Shown: in pieces, positions 10,121-22,281 of the stretch
Numbering within the stretch: the stretch's first letter is position 1
Layout of the letters: every line of letters begins with the position of its first letter
DNA from: Phoronis australis
Lineage: Eukaryota > Phoronida > Phoronidae
Assembly (NCBI GenBank): GCA_002633005.1
Contig: NMRA01000626.1
Location: 95,358-159,357 of the forward strand
DNA length: 64,000 nt
Direction of reading: 5' to 3'
Made by a program: the position numbers and the translations under genes
Notes under the pieces: model-generated
Databases searched by the model: none
The model's input: the letters and a program-made list of their open reading frames with translations, nothing else
Told to the model about the DNA's origin: nothing

Positions 10121-12857
10121 TTAGCAATTGACTGGTACAAAAGAGCCGTTCATCATGCCAGCGTGGGTAGTTGGCGATTCCATCCATTGGATAATCTGAT
10201 AGGAAGAAACCACCCACACATTGCCGAGGGCGATGATTTCGTTCAGAAATTCCTTCACGGCTACAAGATTGTGATCAAAGGTTGGATATTTGAACCAAGA
10301 GAAATGCAAGTTAAGTCCGAGCGGTGGTCTGGCTTGGTGGTTGTAGTGGCGGTAGAAATTGTGACGCAGGTATCGCAAAGCCTCGCTGTAGTTTTTCGTA
10401 CGGCAGGCGTCCACCATGGACCACCCTATGATGTCGTTCGAGCCGTTGCATGCAATGAGTGGATTCAGAGGAATCTCCCAAAGATCAGGATACGCTCTTC
10501 TCGGACAGCCCGTGTTCTGTGTACAATTGTCGGTTTTCCCTGGTGCGTTAAGTAACTTAAAAGGCCATAAGGGGTCGCCTCTGGTCACCATAGTGGTGTC
10601 ATAGGTGAAGCCGTTTTCATGAAGCATGTCAAATTGATTATTCCCCCCAAGAACCAAGAATGGAGATCGCATTCCCCGTATTTCGCTTGCATTGATTCCC
10701 GCCCTTTCTTGTAGGATGTCTCGCATTCCAGTAATTTCTGCTTTCCATTGGTCCTTGGTAGCTGATTCCCACCACGTGGTTGGTACCCGATGGGAAACGC
10801 TGTGACTAGCTATCTCCATGTTGCTGTCGAACAGCTCTCTCACTTTGGAAAAACTGGAATAATGAAACAAACGATTCGCCATTGTTCAGTTCCATACTAA
10901 ATATTAGTGGAAGATTTCGTTTTCTCAGAAACACATGCAAACTTGGTCTTTTTACTTTGTAGATACTTGAACGGGGGTGCTATACGACGTCGTTTTGCCA
11001 CTTGAACATAAAAAGGACAATGGCATCAACGCAATTAGTTTTCCTTTATCATAATTACAGAAGTTCAACTTGAGAAATACCCAAAATCGAGGATAAATGT
11101 TACAAAGGTTTCAGATTTGCTGTTATAACGTTTATGCCTACGTTTCCTCCTGTTTCAGTCTCCCGAATCAAAATCAAAATAAAATGTCAAACAACTTCTA
11201 CGTAAGCCTTCGCTACGAACTGGTCTGCGTTTCGCAAATACAACGCAATTGAGAAAAAAAAGATCACGAAAGTTTATCGCCATGCATTGCAAGGGAAGCA
11301 TGTGATCAAGCTAGTTTTACTTGAGACTGTCTCCCAATTACGGAACGGTTCCCAGATCTTAAAAATTTTCCACGCAATGATAGAACTTCATATTTGTTGC
11401 CAAGAGGAGCGAGTCGTGGGTTCGAGTCCCACTGGGCTACACTACTAGACCCTTGAGTCAGGTTTCTAGCTCCTCAGCTCGGTTTAAACTATATATAAAT
11501 AAAGCACAAAAATAGTTCCAATTGATCAGTGCAATGGGCTCACATGCTCGGCCTGCGCACGCCTGGTACAACGTGTACAAGACCGCCTGCAATTATTTTT
11601 TTAACGCAAACTATTGTACGTACACCTACATTTTCCTGCAAAGGGGGGTCTGCCTGAGTAATTGACCCGAAATTTCAAACCATAAAAAACGCCAATCAAT
11701 TTGCTAATTACTTACACAGTGTCTTCCTCAATCACATTGTAAGTTGCTTGTAGAGGACAACCGTTTGGGTTTCTCAGGGAACCACGAAACAGTTCTATCG
11801 ACCAGTCATAAACTTCGGGTGTTATCGCGTCATCGATTGAGAAGTATACTAACATCGGTGCGTCATCCCGAGATATTCCTCCGGGAATCTTTTGCTCAAC
11901 AGCAGGTGGCGGAGTGGAAACTGTTGTGGTAGGATCTGGAAACGACCAGAAATACTAAATTGAGATAGGCCTAATTACCGGTCAAGAGATCTCTTCGCCC
12001 AAAATGGTCTTAACCACGTCCGGTACTGACTACAAGGCAATACTTTAAAAATCGGTTCCAATCTACGAACAATTGGTTCCAGAATTTTCTACAATTTTCT
12101 ACTGATTCACAACATTGCTTATGACAAAATGAAGACACTATTATGTGGCACGACAAAAAAACTTTTGACAAGCACAGATTCACCATTTTGTCTTAATACA
12201 GTAGCAGACCTTCTGGAGTACAACGCCGACCTTACATCATTTCTAAATTCTTTTAATATTAAGGTATTTACTTCAAGATCAAGCCCATCTGCGATAGCGT
12301 TTTTGTAGTTAGTTTATTTTTTCCGCGGAGGTAAATGGGATTTACCAAGACATACATGAACATCTAAAGAGTTCAGAGAGCAATGTGACTAGAGAAATTG
12401 ATCACGTTGATGACAATGCAGGCGTGCGTTCAGTAGACGCTAGGACCTACGCTATAAAACCTAGTCAAAGTCACGTGTTCTCATTTAAAATGCACGGCAA
12501 TATTTCACGTAATCTCGCGAAGGTCCTAACGTTACTGAACGGAGGCAGGTTACAGTGATACTCACCACTTCCTGCGGGACTTGGCCATCCGCAGTATGTA
12601 CTTCCTGCGGAACTCTGGTAACAAACTAAAGATTGCGGACACTGCATAGTTATTACCGAAGGTGTAGAGGATGCGGTGTTGCATTGTACGTAGTAGTATT
12701 CGTTGCTTTGCGGCGCCGAGTCGTCCCAGTGGCAATAATAACCGGAAGCTAATGTTGCGCAGTTGAATCCGTTTACAGCGTTAATCAGCGTCGGAACTTT
12801 AGCAGCACGGCCAGCAGCTTCAGCCAATACCACCAAGATGAGAATGAATTGTAACAT
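10121..12857 (-). CDS. Secreted polysaccharide (chitin) deacetylase-like protein A
   Basis: Three coding exons on the minus strand: 12566-12857, 11716-11935 and 10121-10853, with GT..AG borders and matching phases, 414 residues. I start at 12857 because an acceptor (TTTCATTTCTAG) lies four bases upstream, implying a 5'-UTR intron; a longer frame from 12914 is less likely. Residues 1-18 form a signal peptide. Cysteines 33, 42, 59, 73, 79 and 89 form a CBM14/peritrophin-like module. A Pro/Thr linker (99-113) leads to a NodB (CE4) domain: FSIDDA 129-134 (metal-binding Asp pair), HSVSH 188-192 (metal His), RSPF 233-236, and LHFSWF near the C-terminus. The active-site set looks complete, so hydrolysis of N-acetyl groups on extracellular chitin-like polymer is likely. 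Its paralogue is at 24131-26758. Intron 2 contains a tRNA-like fragment. A TTTATT on the plus strand near 9864 could be the polyadenylation signal. Confidence 0.9.
11405..11441 (+). repeat. tRNA-like 3' half (T-arm) inside an intron
   Basis: GTGGG-TTCGAGT-CCCAC (11416-11432) forms a perfect T-arm, followed by TGGGCTACA. No D-arm, anticodon arm or complementary 5' acceptor strand lies in the preceding 80 bases, so this is a tRNA or SINE fragment and not a tRNA gene. It lies in intron 2 of deacetylase A, antisense to it. Confidence 0.5.
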
Positions 12858-14283
12858 TTTGCTAGAAATGAAACCCCACACGCAACTTATCAGTTTAACC
12901 ATTTTACCAAACAATAAGAAGCGGTAAGTTTAGCAAGGCATCCACTTCTAGAACATACGGAGACGAAAATTCAATGAGTTACAATACTTTTAAATACCAA
13001 AATGTTAATATTTAAGAAACGTCGGCAAACGACCTATGAGGATAATGGGAAAAGCCTTCAGTTTCCCGGTTGGGGTTTTTCAAAGGCGATTGGAAACAAT
13101 ATTTGCATTCTGTTTACTTGTAGTTCAACCGTGACGACATGATCAATTTTTTTCCGAATGGTGGTCACATTTGTGTCGCTGTGACAAATATAGAGGTGTC
13201 TTCACTGGCAGAAAGGATCTAATGCACGTTATTATAAAATCTATTGTAGATCTTACGTTATGAGTCACAGCCCGGTAAATGCGTTAGTCACGATGTTAAC
13301 ATGGATTTCCACGAGCACCTCCCCACATTCATCAAATTATTACGACTTGCTTGCATGAATTCTTCAGGTGAACAATGTCAACTAGTGTCAAACGTAAAGA
13401 TAGTTTTCATTGATCTTCAGAATAAAATTTAACTCAATCAATATCTCTGGTCAATATAGCCTGCATAATTTCATTTCTAGATCCCATGTTTCCAAAAGTA
13501 CACGTGTACTCCTTTCTCAGTTTCATGCCCAAACACAAACTGAGTTTGCACACCGGTCTTTATTTTATGGAATATCAAATTTGCAAAGCTGTTGTTTTCA
13601 GTTTGGTTTGCTAACCTCTTAGCTAGAAGGTTAAAACAAAGGGCATTATTGTTGACACAGTAGGAATGGTCGCCAGATTAACAAAACACGAAGTTCAATC
13701 TAATTAACATACAAAAAAGGTGGCAAGCTATTTTTGATTCTTTTTGTAGATTGGAATTGACGTATCCAGTGTTATTTGAGGCACATAACTAAGATGTCAA
13801 ATATAAAAATTGAAAACATCCCAAAAGAATATCTAGATGATTAAATTGTGGTGTAGAATCATGTTCTTACCTACTTGCGCCTTTTAATGAAGCAGTGAGT
13901 TAATGAGACACGTCGATCATTCTTATACAATCTATTCCACGTCATTCAAGCTATAAATTTTAATAAATGATCCATTTTACACTGATCTCAAGGAGCACTT
14001 GTTTGATATCAATTGTCAATGCAAGCTTACCTTTATGGGCGCAAGACGTGATTTATGGTAGGTGTGTCACTTTTTGTGTTATCTTTAAATGACTACAAAC
14101 TCAATAAAGGAGTGGTGTAGAATTGCCGATATGCTTGAAAAATATGATTCGTAGGAACGCATGTTATCGCACAAAGTGTAGGCTATAAACTTAAAATGTG
14201 TCCACTCTTGCTTCCGGTACTAAGTTAGTATTCCATGTAAGTTACAACAAAAATCTAACATCTACTAACAATGTCCTCGTTTT
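12858..14283. other. Intergenic, no recognised feature
   Basis: Upstream side of deacetylase A; it must contain that gene's promoter and 5'-UTR exon, but I cannot place them. Open frames are short and without family resemblance. Confidence 0.35.
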
Positions 14284-14527
14284 GCGAATTGACTATACCC
14301 AAGTGTATGTGTAACACGCCTCAAAAGGAAAAATAGTTTGACCTGCGAATTGACTATACCCAAGTGTACGTGTAACACGCCTCAAAAGGAAAAATAGCTT
14401 GACCTGCGAATTGACTATACCCAAGCGTATGTGTAACACGCCTCAAAAGGAAAAATAGCTTGACCTGCGAATTGACTATACCCAAGTGTATGTGTAACAC
14501 GCCTCAAAAGGAAAAATAGTTTGACCT
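14284..14527 (+). repeat. Four-copy tandem repeat, 61-bp unit
   Basis: Units start at 14284, 14345, 14406 and 14467 with GCGAATTGACTATACCCAAG. They differ at only a few positions (for example GTGTATG, GTGTACG and GCGTATG). The near-identity points to recent expansion. There is no spacer structure, so it is not a CRISPR. Confidence 0.95.
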
Positions 14528-16628
14528 GCATTCTGACACATATCACTTTTCTTCAACGACTTTAATGCGCCTTCACCGCATTTTAGTTTCAGTTTGTCTT
14601 TTTGTGAAAGGTACGTTACCCAGAGAACCCTAATAATAAAAGTTTCAGTTTGTCTCAGCATAGACAGATATTGAAAATTCCAATGTGGCTACAGTATCCG
14701 AAAATACTTAATAAATACAATTTTATTCTTGATACCCTTTCGTTATATTCTTTTCGCCTTTTGTGCCACAAGCGCATTTTTATCTGTATTTGACCCTTCT
14801 CTGTGAGCAGATAATTACCGTCTGTCATCGGTTATTTCCGTACCCACATTTCAGGCTCGTCAGTTCAGGAACTTGTCCTGAACGCCGCCATTTTTTCCTT
14901 GTAACTGAATGCGATATCTCTTGTTCGAAAAGTCTTCAATATTTCGTTTTATTAGTAATATCATGTGATTCGTTTGTATATATAGTGTATTGCACGTAGT
15001 TAGTGGTCGTTATCTTTTCTTGGAATGTTACGCGTACTTTTGTTTATTATGGTAAAATAGCATTGGTGTTTAGTTCTTGTTATGTAGGGCGGTCGAACCA
15101 GATTTTTTTTTCGTTTTGATTTTTTTTCGTTTTGAAAAAGTGCTTTACTATTATAGGAAAGATAATGCATTCTACTCAGTAAAAATCGAAAAAGTATCAA
15201 AATCGGGACAAGCAGTGCAAAGTTACTGCAATTTTTGTGGCGCAATTTGGGTCACTTTGTTTGGATCGGGTCGGCCATCTTGGACGGCAGCGGGATAAGT
15301 TACGAACTTAAAACATTGTGTAATTTGTTTTCGCCAACAATTTAAGATGAAATTTAGTGAGACATATCTTTACTTACTATTCTTCACGATTCAACAATTT
15401 TCACCAAATTTCAGCCTCACAGTTGTTACTTATTAAGTGATAAATATGCTGACAATTCCTGGCGGCAACGACAGCATGACGCCTTTTGCTGAAGTGAAAG
15501 CCATTTTCAACCGGTTACTTTGTAATTTATGAAGATTTAACGTTGATACATTTTGACAAAACTTGCTACAAAAAAGGAACTTTGCTCAATTTTCGTGTTT
15601 TTGTGCAAAAATATAAAGTATATTCAAATTATTCTGTTCAAGGCTTGATTAGGTGTCATAAAATGATTCATATTTTTCTAAATTTTAAGTCTAAATTGCT
15701 TTGAATTCATATATTGTAACTTGTTGGTTTCTTAATTCAGGTTATCAAGTCAACAATAGGAAGAATCTTAGTTGGAGAATTAGGCTATGTTGGATTGCGA
15801 AGCTTCAATCCTTCAACTCTTGTTCCTTGCAACTTCATATTTTTTAAATCATGCTTGTCAAATTCTGGTGTAAAGAAACACTATTCGGTCTCCATGGTAA
15901 TAGTTACACTCATGTCCACTTTCATATCACGAAAACGTGTGCTGTTGGATAGTGTTTGTAATACATAAATGTTCTAAAGTACTGTGCATTATAAGTTGCT
16001 TTTTATGGTAAAAGGTTGAATCATTTTGGCTTACATAGCGTTCCTATTCTGAGATTATTTCAGTTTTGACTGATGTACAATAGATATAAATGTTAACAAC
16101 CTCGAAAGTCTTTAAGTAGTAATACACTTTATTCAAGTTAAGACAAAAATAAAATTAATACAAATTAGTGCTTATGGAGACTCTGTGAAGGAACTGCAGC
16201 CCGGCAAATATAGAGTTCCAACTGAAAGCACTAAGTCTTGATTTTGATTTGAACTGTGGAATACCTAAATGATTAAATCATAATTGTCTTCAGATTTTTT
16301 CTTTCATTTCAACGATTGAGTGACTAAAGCATGACATAATTAGCTTGTCATAAATAATATGTTCACTAGTATCTTCAGGCAGCATTTCTTGATGCCTTGT
16401 GTTTACTATTATTTCACTAGATTAATACATAAATTTAAAAAACATCATACAGTTGAAAACCAATTTCACTGGAAGTTTTCCATTTCATGGGTTCTTGCAA
16501 TTCTGTCATTGAGATTGCCACCTCCACTCAAATTACAATTATCGATGTGGTTCAGTTGTAAGGTCACTTCCTTCGTACTCACTGCTTAATAAATAAAAAT
16601 GATAACATTGTGTATTGGACTTGTCATA
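14528..16628. other. Intergenic, no recognised feature
   Basis: AT-rich. A small T-run duplication occurs near 15100-15138 (TTTTTTTTCGTTTTGA twice). No coding evidence. Confidence 0.35.
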
Positions 16629-16863
16629 CTTATGTGCTCGAACGAGCCCCCTATTAGGAGAAATGGAAAAAGGTCTGCCTCAGTCAGAGAAGCAAGAATT
16701 CCGAAAAAAGTAGAAAACGAGATAAAAGTCCACTAGAAGGCAGGAAGTACCAAAATTTGGCGTCTGTAATTCATAGCTCTGAACATACCCAGTGAATCTT
16801 TTAGTAAAAGGTACACATTCTCAAAAAATCGAGCCCCCCATTTTTAGCCTTGGTGCGCTCATG
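16629..16863. mobile_element. Diverged copy of the CATG-ended MITE family
   Basis: It shares ACGAG..AAAAGTCCACTA, the AATTC..AGCTCTG block, GGTACACATTCTC and CGAGCCCCCCAT, and the right end GGTGCGCTCATG, with the copies at 6222 and 25254. The left end is eroded and no clean target duplication is seen. Confidence 0.6.
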
Positions 16864-17078
16864 TTCTTGAAAGCCAACAACTTTGCACAGTTCGCCAGAA
16901 GGTCCCAAGTTCTAAATAAACATCGTTTGAGCGAGCGCTGTGGAAAGGAACAAGGTAGGCCAAAGGGTAGCCTTGGCGCAAAGCTGTATACTAACGAGCT
17001 GTATTTTGACGACAGTTTTCATACTGCTAGCGGGCAGGCTAGCTAACCTAGTACATGTAAGGGCTGGCGCTGCAGTGT

Positions 17079-17665
17079 GACACAGGACCATAACCAGTCC
17101 GTAATTTTAGGCAAGTGTCTGAAACTACCTTCGTATGTATTACGGCATTTATGATTTGAACCTTTTTCTTCGACAAAAAGAACTTGCAACCGCATGCCTT
17201 TACCGTTGGCCAGTGTCTGTTGTCGGTCCGCACCGGGTCCGATCGGCTTCGGGCCCGAGTCCGGCAAAACAATTTCTGTGAAATTTATTCGCCACATTTC
17301 GTCAACAATTTCGATACAATTGTCCGTATTTTGATTTTGATTTTATTAACGTTAAGGCGCGCTGTCGATTATTTTAACCCCGTTTGCAGGCTGGTAACAG
17401 ACACTGCTCCAGTCGAACAGACGGCGTATACTAAGCATGGGTTCCTGAATGAAATGTACTTCCGGCTTCGCGGTAAGTTCAAAATGGCGGTGTGTTCTCC
17501 AGGTCCGAATCGTGAGTGGCGCGTTTATTTCAACTTTATTTAATTACAGATTGTGCTTTAGTTATGGGGTAGGTACTTCTTGGATCCTTATAACATCTTC
17601 TAACCATGTGATAAGGGTTAGGCCTACCAACGTGTGCTTCTTGGACTTTAACACATTACGTCAAT
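17079..17665 (+). repeat. Dispersed ~580-bp repeat, copy B
   Basis: Collinear partner of 5139-5714. The 119-codon frame within it is interrupted in the other copy, so I do not call it a gene. Confidence 0.75.
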
Positions 17666-18400
17666 GACAGATTCGAGCGACAAAACCTTCACCTAGTCCC
17701 TGAAAATCTGATAGCCTAAGGTTTTCTAAATCCCAAACGATTACTCTTAATGTTGTTTCAATACATTTATTGCCAACATCTCCAAAGAGTTGTACAACCT
17801 AAGCCAAAAAATAAACACACACCACGCTCTCACTTTAGTTTCCGACAACATGGGTAAAATTTCGGATCGTCTATCTCCAAATCTATCAAGTGAAGATGTC
17901 CGAAATTTCCAAAAATGTATTTATCTACTGTTTGCCTTCAGTTGAGGAAACTGTAGATTTTTATGATGAACCCTTGGAGAACATTTAAATTTTGTCCCAG
18001 TTGAAAGTCGTGTCTGTTCAACTTGCTTCAGTCATCTCAAAATATATATCAGAAACACAACTTAGGTGCTTGGAGACTTGACAAAGTCTAATGAACACGC
18101 TTTCCGCTTTCAACATTGGCACGCACCCGTGACAGTCCATGTTTAAACAGTAAGTACACCGAATAGGTATATTCTTTCTTTAAAATGCTCCAACACAGCC
18201 TTCTGTCAACCCCCAGTAACTCAGAGCGCTCGTATTAGCCAATCAGGTTCACCATAAACAGATGAGTAGGTACAGGCTATTATATCATGGATTCTCACAG
18301 TAAGTAACAATACAAAAATAAAGTTGCCACTGGAGGGCTCAGCTGTACACGAATATATGCAACCATCGACAGGTTATACCAAATCCTCATTGGAAACACC
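17666..18400. other. Intergenic, no recognised feature
   Basis: Nothing beyond short unsupported frames. Confidence 0.35.
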
Positions 18401-18557
18401 TCGGGCATTTTCGTAGCCTAACGTTTGCCCTCGGGGGTGAATTTTATATCCATGTGTGAACTTAAGTCATACGACAAATCATGTGGAAAATGATTGGCCC
18501 CACATGCGCAGATAAGGTTCACCTCCGAGGTGTAATTTAAGGCTACGAAAATACCCG
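18401..18557. mobile_element. Small TIR element (MITE), ~157 bp
   Basis: The left arm TCGGGCATTTTCGTAGCC and the right arm GGCTACGAAAATACCCG are inverted repeats at 18401-18421 and 18537-18557. Inner CTCGGGGGTGAA / TTCACCTCCGAGG pairing extends the foldback. Confidence 0.7.
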
Positions 18558-18757
18558 CAGTAATCCAGATAGCCAAGTCCTCAGTCATCCGGAACATCTC
18601 AGGTATTTTTGTATCCTCAAATGATACCTCGCATGCGCAAAACTTCGATCATAACAGCAAAGGGTTTTGGTCAAGAAACTGATTAAATCTTGATTTCAGC
18701 CAATCAAGCCTCAAAAGTGGTACGCGCAACGTCATTCTCAATCGGCAGTCTGCCTCC

Positions 18758-18801
18758 TGGTTCCCTGCGTACCGCTGGTGGTAGCCAGCACGCAGGTATC
18801 A
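18758..18801 (+). repeat. Hairpin-type repeat, inverted partner at 21640-21682
   Basis: GGTTCCCTGCGTACC..AGCCAGCACGCAGGTATCAC reappears reverse-complemented at 21640-21682, and in related form at 39364-39429. The two copies could be the ends of one 2.9-kb element or two solo copies; the interior shows no transposase. Confidence 0.55.
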
Positions 18802-19043
18802 CTTAATTTTAAACGGGATTTTTTTTACACCGGCGTGTGATTGGCTGGTCGAATTCTCAACAGGAGGCGCTTTACGCAAACAAACTGACATGACTAATGG
18901 AACAAGTGTAAATGTGGTCTGTTTGTACAGACAAATCAGTGCTTAAAATTTATGCTCAGGAAACGTGAATCCCAGAAATTGCGGTTGCGTTGCGCCTTTT
19001 CGAAGTGCATTTTTCAACTGTCGAGGACTTTTGTTTACGATAC

Positions 19044-19333
19044 CAGTGGCGGATTTACGGGGGGTTCAGGGAGTTTAAACCCCCTTGGGCCAGGACCCAA
19101 ACATAAAAAAACGTCTCCAGCAAAACAAAAACGGCACCGCTAGCGTGTATAAGCCCCAAGTAAACCAACTTGGAAAAACTTGAGGGGGGGGGTTCACTCT
19201 GAAAATATAATTTTTTGCATTGTGAATTGCTAAGTCTTCGTGGCTCATCGGCAAAACGCACGGAGATCAATTGTGCGCGCGCTTCCGTCGACACTTCTGA
19301 AGTAGCCAAGCATTTTAGATGGATCCACCGCTG
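19044..19333. mobile_element. hAT-like MITE, ~290 bp
   Basis: The left end CAGTGGCGGATTTACGGGG and the right end ATGGATCCACCGCTG are imperfect inverted repeats. The left subterminal region is G-rich. No clear target duplication. Confidence 0.5.
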
Positions 19334-20380
19334 AAAGAGCAGTTCTATAGCTGATTTCTTTAGGTAACTAGCTTCTTTACTCTAAGATCTGCTTTGATTT
19401 GATTAGGTTAAATACTTTGGTGCCGCAACCCTGATATTCAGGCGAATTGACGTGCAACGTTCTTACCTCATCTGTCATGCCGCGTCATTGTATTACACTC
19501 CAAACGTTTGTAACTGATGTATAGTAAAGTAGTCTTGCGTAATATCATGCAGTGTACATGTACATGTAATATTTTTGAAAAAAAATCTCTTTCCGAAGAA
19601 TTGCTATTGTGGCGGGCGCCGTGTCTGGTCGCGAGTCCATTTGAAGATACACTCTAACAAGTTATGTCTATTCAAGGAATGGCCAAGGGGGGACTCACAT
19701 TGACAAAGTGACCGCAGTTGCAAGCAGTATACAGTACCAGAAATTGCGGAGAGGCTGTTCTTTCACAACAAAGTCTTGCGGGACTCGTGCGATGTTCAAT
19801 AGGCCTCCTAAGGAGCCCTAGTTCCGACCTCAACACCTACCGTCTTTCTACCTGCAATAAACACACTGCCGTCTTCTGTACTGGGAATTTCCGTAGAAAG
19901 GCCCACCCGATGAAACGTTCATGCCCATGGTCATTTATTTGATGTTAGTACTTCGGGTTTCAAGCGTTCAGACATTGGGACGTTTATTTCGAAAATTGCA
20001 AGAGATGCAAATAGGTCCTGAGATACATCGTCAAGGTTTGAAGTAGTCCATGATGAATGGATCAAATTTAGTTGCGCATGTAAGTCTTTTGAATGAACTT
20101 GGCAACCTCAAGGGTCTTAGTGCCAACTGAGCTGCGAAGCGAGATGCTGACATTGTAGAGGCTTTCAAGCTCATTGACACAGCAGTTGACGAAGTGCAAG
20201 CGTTGGGAACAAACATCGAAGATATCTGGGTAGAATGGTTCCAAGACGAGGAAACCATTGGATCCGATATATAGATTCCTCGGCAGTCTTGACAACAGAA
20301 GAAGGATAGAACTAACGTATGAGTAACCACTGGGGATTAAAAAGTGTCTAGATGGTTTTCAATTCAAAATTTTTTGCATA
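19334..20380. other. Intergenic, no recognised feature
   Basis: A minus-strand frame at 20068-20295 has protein-like composition (LEPFYPDIFDVCSQRL and so on), but there is no splice context, homologue or repeat partner that I recognise. Confidence 0.3.
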
Positions 20381-20700
20381 GTACACTTTAGGTCTCTCGA
20401 CGGACCAGGCCAGCTTGACTTGTGTAGATGTTGAGTTCCAGTGTACTTCTGGTCCCTCGGCGAACTAGTCTTGTGAGTTATTTTATCAAAGTGTGCTTTG
20501 TAAAACTTTTTTATCTCAGCCAGTATTGTTTGGTCCCGTGACAGATTGACTATTTTTATAGGGATGATAAGCACAGGTGTACTCTTGGTCTAGTGACGGC
20601 CCAGGTCAGCCTTTTTGTGTACTCTCAGTGTACATCTGGTCACTGTGCAAACTAGTTCAGTATGTAATTTCACCACTGTGCACAGGATGTTTTGGTTTCG
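20381..20700 (+). repeat. Degenerate tandem repeat, ~197-bp unit
   Basis: The order GTACxCTTxGGTCT, CGGxCCAGGxCAGC, GTGTAxxTCTGGTC, CxAACTAGT recurs at 20381 and 20579. The reading frames are not conserved. Confidence 0.65.
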
Positions 20701-21008
20701 TGAAACTGTTTTCAGATGATTTGTTTCCTGAAACATTTGACGTTTTTCAATTGTTGTCAACGTGATTCAACTTAATAAAGTGATACTTAATTATTTATTG
20801 TCACTTTTATTGATAGACTATGAGCTGAGAGCACCATCGTTCGCCAGTTTTTCTCGTAACGAGACAGAACACATGCTTATTTCCGGACTAACAGTACAGG
20901 TCTTTGTTCTTAAACAACTTGAGGCTGCTGTTACGCGATCATCTGATATTCAAGTTTTTACGCCCCGTCAGTGCTCCTTATGCTCTTGAAGTTGTCTAAA
21001 CCCCTGTA

Positions 21009-21062
21009 TACACACCACACTTTTTCGTATACGACTTTTCGTATGCTAAAAAGGTGTGTGTA
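21009..21062. repeat. Hairpin of ~54 bp
   Basis: TACACACC..TTTTT at the left pairs with AAAAAGGTGTGTGTA at the right, enclosing two CGTAT blocks. Stand-alone foldback. Confidence 0.6.
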
Positions 21063-21639
21063 AGCAGATGTTCCAACAAAAAATTTTGCTGGTGGCGTGA
21101 CTCATACCCAGATGTGCACAATATGGTTTTCACGAAACTTATGAGCCAAGTTTATGTGACGAAATCGAGAAGGGTATTTAATTATCTTAAGAAAAACTCC
21201 AGAGACATCTTAAGTGCCAGAAACTTACCAGGATGCATGGAAATTTCACTATTTAGCTACAAAAACAAAAAATGTCTTACACAAGAAGGGGTCCCCCCCG
21301 ACCTCCCCCGCTCGGCGCCTCGCACCTAAGATTCGACCTTTGCGGGAATCCTAAACCTCCCCCTTACTGAAAACGTAATCAGCCACTGGATACTGTCCTG
21401 TATTCATACAATATGAATAAGATACCGGTTAAATCGGCCAGACATGTGATTATTGTTCATGTACATGTATGTGCTTCAAGCACGCGGCTACAAGACATTA
21501 TTGCAGAAACAAAATAGATGCTACGCCACTTGCATGACAAGGCTAAAAATCATTCATAGCCCGTCATTTTCTCCCGTTGTTGTAAAACTAACCAATGACT
21601 GCCGAGGTTACATCAACCATTGCTAAGGCGCGTGCTGCT

Positions 21640-21682
21640 GTGTGATACCTGCGTGCTGGCTAGGCACGTAGGGAACCAGCGA
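21640..21682 (-). repeat. Inverted partner of the 18758 hairpin repeat
   Basis: GTGATACCTGCGTGCTGGCT..GTAGGGAACCAGC is the reverse complement of the block at 18758-18801. Confidence 0.55.
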
Positions 21683-21845
21683 GAGTTGTATAAAAGTTAT
21701 ACGCCGTATAGCAACAATGACGTCGCATTATCACGCGCCACGTTGTTATTGCTGAACAATGCACCTGACTTCATGTAACAATCAAACTTATAAACCGGAT
21801 GATTTTGAAGTTTTATGCAACCCAGCCATGATGTATTGTGAACTC

Positions 21846-21983
21846 TTGTTTAAGCCTATCACTAACGGCGTATCTCCGAGTCGGCGCTTTCCGCGACAGC
21901 ATTTTGCCACATGACTGCTCATAAACGAACCTACGGTTTCGACTTGAGAGTACGCAGCGTGTACGCTCTGGCATCGTAGAGTA
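21846..21983 (+). repeat. 138-bp direct duplication, first copy
   Basis: Base-for-base identical to 22144-22281 (offset 298). The second copy begins immediately after the N at 22143, so an assembly overlap or collapsed gap is the simplest reading. Confidence 0.9.
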
Positions 21984-22143
21984 TAGTCCGATTACCTCTC
22001 GTCGTCAGTCTCCAAAGGTCGTCCGCCATCTTGTTTCGCGTGCAGCGCTGCCACGCGGGACTTAGCGTTCCAATTTGGAACGCTCGTCTGCACGTTAGGT
22101 ACTAACCTCTCGGGAGAAACACGCGTGGAAGAACTGAGACTAN

Positions 22144-22281
22144 TTGTTTAAGCCTATCACTAACGGCGTATCTCCGAGTCGGCGCTTTCCGCGACAGCAT
22201 TTTGCCACATGACTGCTCATAAACGAACCTACGGTTTCGACTTGAGAGTACGCAGCGTGTACGCTCTGGCATCGTAGAGTA
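22144..22281 (+). repeat. 138-bp direct duplication, second copy, abutting an N
   Basis: Identical to 21846-21983; the sequences diverge abruptly at 22282, where a MITE begins. Confidence 0.9.

Noticed and set aside
9992-10555. 187-codon plus-strand frame
   Set aside because: Antisense shadow of exon 3 of deacetylase A, as is 24173-24469 for deacetylase B.
11405-11441. tRNA gene
   Set aside because: Only the T-arm and 3' acceptor strand are present; no D-arm, anticodon arm or paired acceptor.
14284-14527. CRISPR-like array
   Set aside because: Units are contiguous 61-bp tandem copies with no unique spacers, in an animal genome.
20031-20330. Minus-strand frame with protein-like composition
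   Set aside because: Two overlapping phases, no recognised family or splice sites; left unannotated as a gene.
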